Below are positions 20,601 through 31,100 of a DNA stretch of 46,890 nt, one piece after another. The DNA comes from Plasmopara viticola (taxonomy: Eukaryota > Oomycota > Peronosporomycetes > Peronosporales > Peronosporaceae): the NCBI GenBank assembly GCA_001695595.3, contig MBPM02000253.1:1-46890 (forward strand), in the 5' to 3' direction. The notes beneath the pieces were generated by a model. It ran no database searches and was not told the origin of the DNA. It was given only the letters and a program-made list of their open reading frames with translations. Within the stretch, counting starts at the first letter, position 1. Each line of letters opens with the position of its first letter. The position numbers and the translations under genes are program-made.

Positions 20601-21520
20601 CAGCAAAAGTATGGCGCTAATTTGCCAACTTTCGAAGCTGTATTTTCAGAATATTACGATTGAAGCAGCACCTTTAGCACAAGATTGCTCGGCTTAACCC
20701 TTGTCGTCGACTGACAGCAAATTGCAACTGTATTACCTACGGCTTACAACATCAAGTCGTCAAGAGCACTTCTTCCGTAGCAGTCATCCAAAAGTTCGAG
20801 ATTAACTCTGCATTAGTTCCCACACTTTAAATTTGACAAAGTGGGACCTCAAACTCCCATGATATTTGTAATGAAAAATTCTCCTACAATTCATAAGGTA
20901 TTGGGTGCGACTTTGACAACGGCACAGCAATCAACCTGGTGAAACGCTTGCTCTCGTTATTGAGGAGTGAAAAGAAAAGTCGATGGCTTCGCACCATGCG
21001 GCGCACTACGAGGTATTTGCCTTTATGTTGCTCGTGACCAATATTTGTCCATAAATTGGCGATGCATAGCGCCGACTACTTTGTCTGTCTCTGACAAGTC
21101 GTGGCACCAAATGTACCAGATCTTGTCCAATTAGTTATCAGACCTCAAGCATATCTGTCGTACCGTTCCGCGAGTAGAATGATCGAATCGTTCCTTTTAA
21201 AGCAAAACCTTTTAACCAGTTTCCGATTGTGAGCGTGACTGTGCTTTTGTACGACCCGACGCCAACGCTTCGCATTCACTTACCGAATAAGCCTACATAG
21301 AGCCCTGCTTATATATAATTTTTTGGGAACGTCAAATGGATACGCTGGAGCCTCTTTGGAATTAGAATGAACTAATACTGCGCGCACTTTCAGAAAAGTA
21401 ATTAGTGCACTGAAATATTCATTAGCGTTTATCAGTAATTAAGGTCCAACATAATCTTTGTCGTTCTATTTGTTCCGTTTCAGTCAGATAATTATTTCAA
21501 TATTTTGCACTACGGTCACT
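17695..21520. other. Gene-poor repeat-like region
   Basis: Frames are all short and mutually overlapping, and I could not recognise any protein. The part below 21520 is where the RNase H and integrase domains of the neighbouring minus-strand gypsy remnant would lie, but minus-strand translations there show many stops and no motif that I can defend. A frame at 18285-18476 (minus) and one at 20442-20663 (+) look mildly protein-like but unassignable. Confidence 0.35.
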
Positions 21521-22330
21521 TTATGGCAGCATTATACGGTCGATTCGGGCCCAAAGAGGACAGAATTGTCGCCTAAAAAGGCTTTTCTTTTCTTTACCAA
21601 GTACCGGATAGTTACGTCTTCTGTGTGTCCTTCTAAAAGAAGGACATTCGTTAGCCACTTCTGCCATATTTGCTCCATGCTTGCGTTGATTGTCGGCAAA
21701 GCCAAGCCACAATGTTAAGTTTTTGAGGCTCAAGAAGACCAATCACTTCTCGATGGTCTTGACCTCAACAAGTTCTGCCCAAAGTCAGATTTTACAAACA
21801 ATGATTTTTCTGCGCCGGCGATAAAATTGTCTGCACTAACTTAGAGCTCTATCGTTTGCTCATGCACTTGAACACTACTTTGCAAGTGGACTATAGGATT
21901 TTCCAAGTCTGTCGCCTCATGATCTGCACGACAATTAATGTCAATTCCATTAAAGTATGTCTGTGCATACGCCTTGTATGCCTAAACAAATAAAGCACTC
22001 GACAATTGCATATCGCAGACCTATTTAAAAGTCCTTACGGCGTGGTTAGCCGCTCTCAAAACATACCGCACGGGAGGCTGACCCGTATTATAATACTTAT
22101 TGATCAAGTCGATTGTGGTGTACGTTCTACATCCCGCAATATTTCTTAGCACATCTATAACTGATAATGCTGATATGGTTGATGCATGTATCGTGTGCGA
22201 TGCGCCACTTGTTACTTGGCGTTTTGACACAAAATGTCAGCGTGAACAGAGGCGAATAACTTTCGCAATACATTATTTTCTTGTGCTTCGCAAAAAATGA
22301 CAATAATACCATTTTGCTCCTTTAGGAAAG
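21521..22330 (-). pseudogene. Decayed Ty3/gypsy-type pol (reverse transcriptase) remnant
   Basis: Minus-strand frames, read with frame changes, give the order expected of a gypsy reverse transcriptase. First comes FCVKTPSNKWRIAHD (22270-22205, the entry block with KWR), then VLRNIAGCRTYTTIDL and NKYYN (22160-22090, the fingers/palm block around the first catalytic Asp). Further down is a degenerate thumb region and NLTLWLGFADNQRKHGANMAE (21715-21655), which matches the LRxWLGLANYLHKYxxNYAEM connection block. Several stops and frame changes interrupt it, and the YxDD box is not recognisable. It is an old, inactive copy. I found no LTRs around it. Confidence 0.55.
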
Positions 22331-25300
22331 GTCATTAACGTTCCGCGCAATACTGCTTCCTAAACCCATGTCAGATATCCATAGTGTACACCTCGATCAA
22401 GTGGTTGTGCTATAGGCGGGTTCACATTATAGCAAACGATATTACAAAATTGATGGATGCTACCTTCTGAGTGTTTTTTAGTCTGAACGCTTCCCTCTTT
22501 GAATCAAATGACTACTAAGCTGACTATATCATCAGTCGCGTACATCTCCGAGCACTAATATGTTCACTCCGTTGACATTAAGCAGGAGATTTATCGATAG
22601 AACATTGATCACGACTTTGACCGTACAATTATTACGCTCAAAAATATACGTTACCGAGCGATGTCGCCATTTTCCGACCTATTTGCCTGAGACTATCTTC
22701 GTTTAAAGTGATACTTCCTGCATTGCTCGATGCGCTATGTGCTACTGTCTTCTCTTGTGGGGTCGACGAGATGCTTCGTGTTGTCTTCATTTGGGATCGG
22801 CTGTGCGTAGATTAGAACAGCAAAGTGTCCGTTGACACCCATCACGGAGCTTTGATCATTGAGCCTTCACTTCATAGCATGAGCTGCTCCACGTTCGCCA
22901 GAAAAATAAGTCAACAAATAGCTCGCATCTGGTCAGCTATGTTGCTCCATACATACTGCCTACATCAAGCGTTGCATCACCTGACGTCTTTGGTAAAACA
23001 TCGCATTAATAAAAGTATCGCACGGAAGTGCCCATTTGTGTGCTCTATTTTCGAGCTTTAAGATATATAAAGCCACTCTACAATTACTCTTTTCACAGCG
23101 AAGCTATCACCAAGGCCAATATAAATTTCCTGATTACGAGCAGAAGATTTTTACATTCTTTCTCTTAGAGGATTCCACATTCACAGAAAGCGAATACAGC
23201 TTTGACGAGCATCTCTCTCAGAAGTCGACATCATTGAAGCAAGCGGAAAATAACCTTTAGCTGTTCTCCGCCAACACAGCGTTTTCCATGACCTGTAAAC
23301 CCGTGTTGACTGCGTAGAGTTTTGGAATCACCAATGTCCACCCCTTTGAAGCCTATCCAGCATCTTTCGCCTAACTTTTATAACAGGAAAAGAGTATACC
23401 AAAGATTTATGTAAAGATTGACCACGACTGCCAAGAGTTGTACATGTCTTTAATCAGGACCGCATATAGCTCTTACGCGCCAGAATGTGAATTGAACATT
23501 ATTTCTTCTTATCGAACCCACTGAGGGAACAAGAATTATCTAGCAGAGAAACCTTAACAAATATACACATAATGATGTATAATCTTTGCTTTTTTAAGCT
23601 TTAGTTCTTAATACTGCCTTCTTATTGATGCTAAGTGCACCTTTCGATTTGTCACACTGTATAACATAGCTACCAACAACTAGACTTATGCAGCCTTGCC
23701 AATAAGAGTCAAAACCAAGACGCGCTAGCTGGGTTGCGCCTGATATTTTGCAGCATGCGAGATTGAAGCCGTCATGTGACTAATGACATAAACTTGACGC
23801 AGATCGTTACCCAAACAAAGTCAGCCAAAAAGTTGTTCGTTCCCGGCTTGTCATATTTTAGATCACAAATTCGTCCGGCGCGTCATCAGTATGGATGACA
23901 AATACATGCTCACCAAGCAGGCACGCGTTAATTTAGTCCGAGAGCACTGCATAGCTGAGCAGTTTTTTGTTATGCACCATAAAGCTGGCTATCTCTGTCG
24001 TGATCAGTAAATCTCTCGATCTTTGTGTAATCTGTTGCAAAGTGGCTTGCATCCCAGACAACGTTAGATAGCTGGAGTCATACTGAAAGCGTCAAAATTA
24101 ACATTTCTGCCAAATTCTATTCCGCAGCATCGGAAGCTGCTTGGTGTTCATCACACCACAAACATGCGGTAGCCTTATATAGGAGGTACGCAAGCTACTG
24201 GATCAATCAAGTGTGACTTCTCATGTGAAAACATTTTGCCAGCTTAAGCCAATGCCCAGTCGAACCGCTGGGTGTAGGGCAAGCCCAGATGGACATCACT
24301 TTCTTCAAGCCAGAAAAGACTGACTAATCCTGATATATTTATAAAATCGAAAGGCAACTAAAAGCTGTTGTTCTGGAACTACTTCGTTTGATTATTCAAA
24401 TCTATATAACGGTGCTTTTATAAATGCTCGGCCTTGGTGACATTTCAAATAAAAGCACCGCACTTTTCCGCACTTACAAACACGAAAGTAGATACTTGAT
24501 TGTTTCGCGAGAATCTGTAGTGCTATGATTTGAAAAGGACCTTCATTTAATCCATCTATCCTCCTTGGAAAGTATGTTGTCATTAACTGATTTGTGGGAG
24601 ATTGTTCAACCCTCTAGGTCGTACGCAGACGACCTCGCTGAGCTGAAGGCGCAGTCTGCGATGGGTTTTTGACGGTTTTTGAGCATTTAAGAGGGCAACA
24701 AATATATAAGCCCGCTAGATTTGATCATGCTGTGTCTACAGTAAAAGGCAGCAGTTCATAGGGATTATTATATGCGCAGGAATTTTGGCGATAAAATTTC
24801 GAGAAATCGTTGGGTCTTACAATGGAGTCCACTTATTACCGTCAATAATGCGTGGGTAAATTGGAATGTAAGGCGTAATCCTAATCCAATGAAGGATGAG
24901 CAAATCTGCTTTAAAGCTATATCTCGTAGGTCAAATACAACAAAGTTGTTCTATAAATAATAATTTTGTGAGGAGAGAACCTTCCTAATATCGCACAAAA
25001 ATAGAGAAGGCTAACACCCTGCACCAACACCGTAAAGGCAGTGGTTAGTGAGAGCGCAATTGCCTGTTAGGGAATTGCACGTATCTTTCAACGGAGAAAG
25101 ACCATTAATGACACAAGAAAATAGTATAAGCGCATTCTGTGGACGTTCTCGCTTATAACAATATGAACGTTAAACCATAAGCTATTGATCCACGACACTT
25201 GGAGCCAAGAAGGAAATTTGCGGCTAACCAAAGGCCTACAAACTTGTCTTAACCTCCATATAGCCAGGCCTATAAGATTGATCCGTGCTATAGAGCATAT

Positions 25301-26393
25301 TCCTGGTAAGCCTTTTGATCGAAAAGGCAGCCTCTGTTAAAACAAAGCCAATCAAAGTCTTCTTCCCGACCCAATCTATCGGCATTGATCGTATAATAAG
25401 GAACAGTACAAGAGAGACATTACTTATGAATAAGTGATGCTGAATAAAGATAAAAAAGCACTTTGTGAAACGAGATCAAAGATTGCTTTAGCCAACAGCC
25501 TCATCATAGCCACAATTTCCCAAATGCTTAGTGCTTCGTTTTACATAAATATGTTAGAAGTTAAACTCGATTTGGGGTTTTAGTATCTAAAATGCCGAAG
25601 TAAAAGTAAGTTTTTGCCATCGCGACAATATAATAAGTGATTTTAGGGGAAATTCGTAGGAAGATTAAGAATTTGAATGATGATAACCTGCTTGAATTTC
25701 AACTCGCTGATTGGTTTCTAACATACTTTATTTATGTTACGGCGCATTGTTTTTACTTCATAACGTATTTCTTTATATTTAGACTGGCTTTATGGTAGCC
25801 CCTAAAAATGAACTGAGCAATCAAAGTAAAGACCATGATGCATAAAATGCTCAAAAGATACTTCACCTTTTGTTCCTATCACTATGCGGAAAAAAATGCT
25901 TACGTTAAAAAAATAGCATTGCTTGTCTTGGAATTGGAACTTAAGAGGCTGTGCTAAATCTGATTATCAAACAAAGGAAACCACTGTCGGCGCCAAATTC
26001 TCGAGTCAAAGTACCCAACCGCTAGGCGCTTGGCCTCTGATTGGCTGCAGTGAGGTAAGAAATTAAAAACCTAATTTTGCAGCTGCCATTACCAAGAGAA
26101 CTTCTGTTCCAAAAACACACACAAGCTGAAATTTCGAAGATTTTGCACGAAACTATATCTCTCAAAGCTTCCTACTCTCAAAAAAATACTGATTGGAAGA
26201 CATTTAATGGACTCTATGTAGGCCGCTCGTGAAATGATAGACAATTTGACGCACGCAAAAGGGTTTCTTTGAGCATCAAGCAACGCACCAAATGGTCAAT
26301 AGTAATTATGGGTTAATTAAGGCGATTGTGCTGCAGTGTTCCTGCTTCAAGTCTGGGTCTCAGCCGGCCCTTGTCGCGCGTACGCTTGACGCA
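22331..26393. other. Gene-poor, A/T-rich region
   Basis: No frame longer than about 80 codons carries a motif. The gag and protease part of the neighbouring gypsy remnant would be expected in the first kilobases, but I could not identify it. The stretch 25640-25800 (+) is open for about 60 codons without an ATG. TGATTGGCT (a CCAAT-type box) occurs near 26037, and twice more in the next spacer, without an associated gene. Confidence 0.35.
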
Positions 26394-26475
26394 GCTACGT
26401 CGGCACAGCAATTGGCACCTTTCACAGCTCCTGGATCGGCCTATCTCGATAACCAGGGCAACTCAAGCGATTAAC
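26394..26475 (+). repeat. Dispersed repeat, copy 1
   Basis: CTACGTCGGCACAGCAATTG and the following bases up to 26475 recur in diverged form on the minus strand at 37880-37977. Both copies translate in one frame to a similar peptide (TSAQQ, then LDxxGNSxD) followed by a stop at the same place, so they may come from the leader or gag start of a retroelement. The element type is not known. Confidence 0.5.
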
Positions 26476-26900
26476 AGCAGTTCTCGCGGCCTCGAAACTT
26501 CCAACCCCAACCTTTTGAGTTTTTCCAACGATGAAGGACATCCAATCCTGACATTAATGTCAAAGTCAAGGCCAATGGCGAGGTTTTGCATCCCAGTTTA
26601 AAAATTTGAAAATGCCGCGAAAAATCAGGGCTCATTCTCAAATAACTGATTAGAGCGCACAAATCATAACTCTCTAATATTCTTTTGTCTCTCTCCTCAA
26701 AACGTTTTTTTTTGGGAGAACCACCTCCCTGAATTAAGGGCCATTCCCCCATTTCATTATCCATCTCCCATTTTTGTGATTGGCTAATTAAATAAGCTAC
26801 TGATTGGCTAAAAAGCGAGCTTGGCATCTAAATGTTTGTAACTACTACCGCTCTTCCATCTACAACACGAGTTGATTGATTTTCTTCTATACTGCGCGAG
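26476..26900. other. No gene recognised
   Basis: This holds a 118-codon minus-strand frame (26471-26827) without a recognisable motif, homopolymer runs, and two TGATTGGCT boxes near 26777 and 26801. It lies between a dispersed repeat and LINE-derived copy B. Confidence 0.3.
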
Positions 26901-27246
26901 ATATTGTCGAGTTTTCGGAAAAGGTTGGGTGACGCCCTCCTTCCAAGCGCGGGGGCTAAATGCTTGCGCGCTTCGGGCAGGTGCTCTCGGGCATTTGCAG
27001 GTCTCTAACGAGTCTCACCCTCGACGCGACGGTCTCCAGCACCGGGCGCCACTTGGGCTCTTACCAAGTCAGAGCTAAGCAAAATAATGGAAGACCCTCA
27101 CGACCTCGGTGCTGGATGCACTGCCCGCCGAACGAGACCCGACGTATGCGGACACCACTCTATGCCGTGGACTAGCCAGACTGAGCCTAGCACGTGCGTA
27201 ACTTGGCAACGCGATAACGTAATACATTACATTACATATTGTCGAG
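26901..27246 (+). mobile_element. LINE-derived short insertion, copy B
   Basis: The element (26912-27235) begins at CGGAAAAGGTTGGG and ends in a short repeated tail (AATACATTACATTAC). An exact 11-bp target-site duplication, ATATTGTCGAG, flanks it at 26901-26911 and 27236-27246. Its internal order is identical to copy A at 15.2 kb: LINE 5' segment, the short GGCGCCACTTGGGCTC piece, then CAAAATAATGGAAGACC and the LINE 3' segment. The open frame that spans its 3' half is inherited from the LINE and is not a gene in itself. Confidence 0.85.
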
Positions 27247-28134
27247 GTTGTATCCCGCAATGTGTATATGCGATACAAAATACTGGGACTTTTACTCATG
27301 CGACATTTGACTCATAACGTAGAAGCCTTGTGCCATTGCAATACATATCGTCCTTACACGAGCTTCAAATGTATTATTCGAGGTGAAAAGTGCACGAAAT
27401 CGTGCGTTGACGACATAAAGCCTGAACTAATCAATTTAGAGTTGCCACTCGCAATGGTGGCGTTCACGTGTGCACGCAACACAAGAGAGCCACCAAAGTC
27501 TTTGGTAGTGTACTTCAGCCTGACCTACACACGCACACCGCCTTGAAGATTTGACAGTATCAACGTGTATGAGTCCTGGTGCACTAGAAACATATTGACT
27601 AGCCTTAAAACGCCTCGAGCTGGCGGTGTGATGGGCAGCGGACGCCTGATGACGTCAACCTATAGTGCATGCTCAGAGCTCTTGATAGAAGTCTCACTCA
27701 AGTAAGAAAAAAACACAATGTAGACTCGTCTAAGTGTCTTCGGGTTCGCACACATAAGCGAATAGCGCGCTAAGTCTTCGCGCATTCCGAAGATCTTGCT
27801 GCCAGTTATCCCGCCATCGTATGATAAGACCTGACTGTACATATCATGCCTCTGTCATGAGGAAGCGTTTTCGATTATCGTAAGCTATCCGATTAGTATG
27901 CTTTCGCACATGATAACATTCTCAATAATAGAGGACTTCTATCGGCCAACCGTTTACTATTTCTTACAATTTCTCTAGTACGTCGAAGGAACTCAGTTTC
28001 AACCAATCCGTACTCGCGGCTGCTCACTCATATATACATTACCGTACAAAAAAGTTCTCGTTCCCGCGCGCGTGAAGCTGCGTATTTCGCGCGCACCCCT
28101 GCGCTTTACAGCTCTCTGTGGATCTAATAACAGT
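27247..28134. other. Spacer upstream of the trithorax-type gene
   Basis: There is no recognisable gene; a 94-codon + frame (27262-27546) has no motif. Near 28021 the string GCTCACTCATATATACATT partly resembles the oomycete initiator (YTCAYTYY-like) about 113 bp before the start codon, but the match is incomplete. Confidence 0.3.
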
Positions 28135-31100
28135 ATGGAATGTGTGTGTCTCACATGTGAGCAAGCGGTGCGCGTGGTCCATGCGGTGGATGCGTCTGTT
28201 TCCGCCCTTCAGAGCGTGCGCAAGACTAGCGATCAGAGGCCTATCTCTGATTCTGTAGAAGCTTCTTTTACCGATACAAAGGACGCAGCTTTATCTAAAG
28301 CACCTGCACAAACATTGGGTTGGCTGGAATCAAGTGCACAAGCGTCTCGTTGCTGTGTATGCGATGGCATATTCCACGTTCCGTGTCTAATAAAGCTGGG
28401 AGATGTTCTGAACCAAGGGGAATCAACGTTTACGTGCGTCAAGTGTCGCTATGAAACGCAAAACCTTACTGAAAATGAAGAATACACAGTGGAATTTGAT
28501 TTGCTGCCAATTTTAGTGCCGGCGATAGCTTTTCCATACGTGAGGCGGTCTGAAAATGACGAAGAGGTGACGACTTCAGGGGGTTTTCTGCCCGAAAGGA
28601 ATGAAATGGACGATGGAATGATGGCGAATAGTGCCAGCGAGAAGTGGACAATATCTTCCTCTTTCGTAGAGGTGTGTACGACCTGTCGACAAGTACAAAT
28701 TACCGCTGAGGATCAAGAGAAGTGTCTCAAGTGCCACGACACGCGACTCCATCGTCGCTGTTTGAACCGTCACGAGGTCGAAGATGGTGTTGGAAAAACA
28801 ATACATTGTGCTAGTAGCAAGAAGCGACGTCATGCAGCTTCGACAGCTGCGGTGAAGTGGTGCGCTCGATGTTCATTGGCTCAGAATGAGCAGGTGATGG
28901 ATGGATCCATTGAAACGCGGACGCTAGCCGCACTTGTGAATAAATCCGAGCAACAAGTTGCACCGTGGAACGAGTGCTGTATCTGCAAGGGCAAATTTTG
29001 TTTGCAAGAGTTTTGCGATGGGAAGGAAACGGACGTGAGTTTACAAGAATTCCTCGCAATTGCGCCATTTGATGCCAATCACGAGACGCACTGGTCATGT
29101 GCTCATTGTGTGCATCTTGCTGACTCACCCGCTTTTGTGACGTTGTTGATATGTGACGGATGCGAGCGCGAGGTTGATATGGCCAAAGTGTCCCCCCCCT
29201 TGACAAGTGTACCACCGGGAGATTGGTTCTGTACCGACTGTACCTTGCATCGGGGTACTACGAGGGTTCATGTACCTTCAGACCCCGTGACGTTGCTGAT
29301 ATGTGACTTGTGTGATTGTGAATACGATATGAAGGCGTTGGATCCACCACTTCGCGACGTTCCAACTGGTGACTGGTTCTGTCCAGCATGTACCTCTACA
29401 ACACTCGATCCTGTGCAGAAGAGTCGGTATGACAAGATCAAGACGAAGCGCCAAGAAGACAAGAAGGTGTCGAGCTCAGTGGCGTCTAGCGAGCACGAAC
29501 TGGTCGTGACGGTCTTGCTCTGTGATGGATGCGACCACGAATTCGATCCGTTGAGTTTGATTCCACCTTTACTCGTGATACCGGAAGGAGAGTGGTTCTG
29601 TCCTGCTTGCACGGATGCCCGTGCAGTGAACGGTGCACAGAAGTGCGTCGGATGTGACACGATCTTTCACGCTGGCGGTAGTGCTGCCGATCGCTTGCAC
29701 CGTCCAAGTGGAGCTGTCGATGGCGTCCTGTTGTGTGAAGCGTGCTGCAATCTCCAAGTGGGCTATTCACGTCGACGCTCCGTGTCAACGTTGAGTCAGC
29801 AATCATCAAGTGGTACAAAGAGCAGAAAGCGAAGTCGAGGCAGTGGAGCAAAAGAGGGTCGGAAGACCAGTAAACAAAGCAAGACGGAGCAATGCGCTCT
29901 GTCTGCGACTGACACTACTGTAGCTGTGAACGAGTCGAGTCCTGGAACGACTTTGAAAGCGTCTGAGGACAATAATGACGTAAGTGTACGCATCCCAAAG
30001 CCATTGACGTTCGTATCCTCGTCTACAGGTGTTCGTCAGGAAGTGGACGGTGTACAGGGTACCAATGGCTGGAGTTATACCACTCCAAGTGTCCTTGTTG
30101 TCGATCCAGACGATCAGTTGACGGCCAGCAACGTCGACGACGTCGAAGAGAGCAGCGTCTTGATTGTGTGTGACATTTGCTTTGGGGAATTCAAGATGCT
30201 GGACGTGCTCGGTACCGATGACGCTTGTGCTGTACCCGCTCGTCCGTGGGTGTGCAAACCATGTCTGCGTGCTTTGAAACGTAGTCGCAAGAAACGACCG
30301 CGCTTTTCCAAGCAGATGGTGTTGGAGATGCAAGTGTACGGTCGCTTATTGCGCGCGACAGCGGCGAAAGTCTTGGATACGGACGCGTGTGTTCGGCGTG
30401 GGAAGCCACCCAGTTCGCGCGAAGAGCGCCGTCGAATGTACGAGCTTGTTGGCAAAAGCGTCGGCGTCTTTCTGCATTGGGACAAGCACTGGGTCATGGG
30501 ACGGGTTCTCGCCTTTCACGCAACACATCCGTCCATGAACCACACAATTCGCTTTGACGATGGCGTGATCGCGACATTGCCATTGTATGCGTTTCCTCTC
30601 GTCATTGGTACGCGCACGATGCTTTACGTCAAAGTGCCAGCAATGCAAAACCAGTGGTGGCCAGCTCAAGCCTTGCGACTTAATGCACTCGCAAAGAAGC
30701 TTTTGGTACCACATCACGAAGAAGACGAAGCTTGGAAGCATTTCCGTCTTGTTCGAATCTTTACTAAAGGCGACAATGTCTCGTGCTGGGTGCCTCACTA
30801 TCTGTGTCGAAGCATGCAACGCTTCGTACCGCCGCGGAATGATCTTGCGACGTCAAGCACGATGGAAAGTGAGCAAGAAAAGCTGGCAAGAGCGGTCGAA
30901 CGCGCTCAGCACGAGCTACGAGCTGAGGTAGACCAAATTCACTGCATCTTCCAAGCCATGCTGATTGGATTTCGACGGGTATTGACCAGCTCAGCGCCTC
31001 TTTCGCCAAAAAAAGTTGGAAAAGGAACGAAACGACCGGATTGTGGACACTTGAAAGTGCTGGATCGATGCATGCAAATCGCAAATGTGTTGGTGGATAT

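Noticed and set aside
27087..27317. A 76-codon frame in copy B, also seen in copies A and C, that looks conserved
   Set aside because: The frame is shared because the LINE 3' end is shared. In the LINE the coding frame here is a different one, so this is a shadow.
28072..28134. A longer start for the methyltransferase from GTG at 28072
   Set aside because: A nuclear gene should start at ATG; the first in-frame ATG is at 28135 with a suitable context, and the extra residues show no conserved motif.
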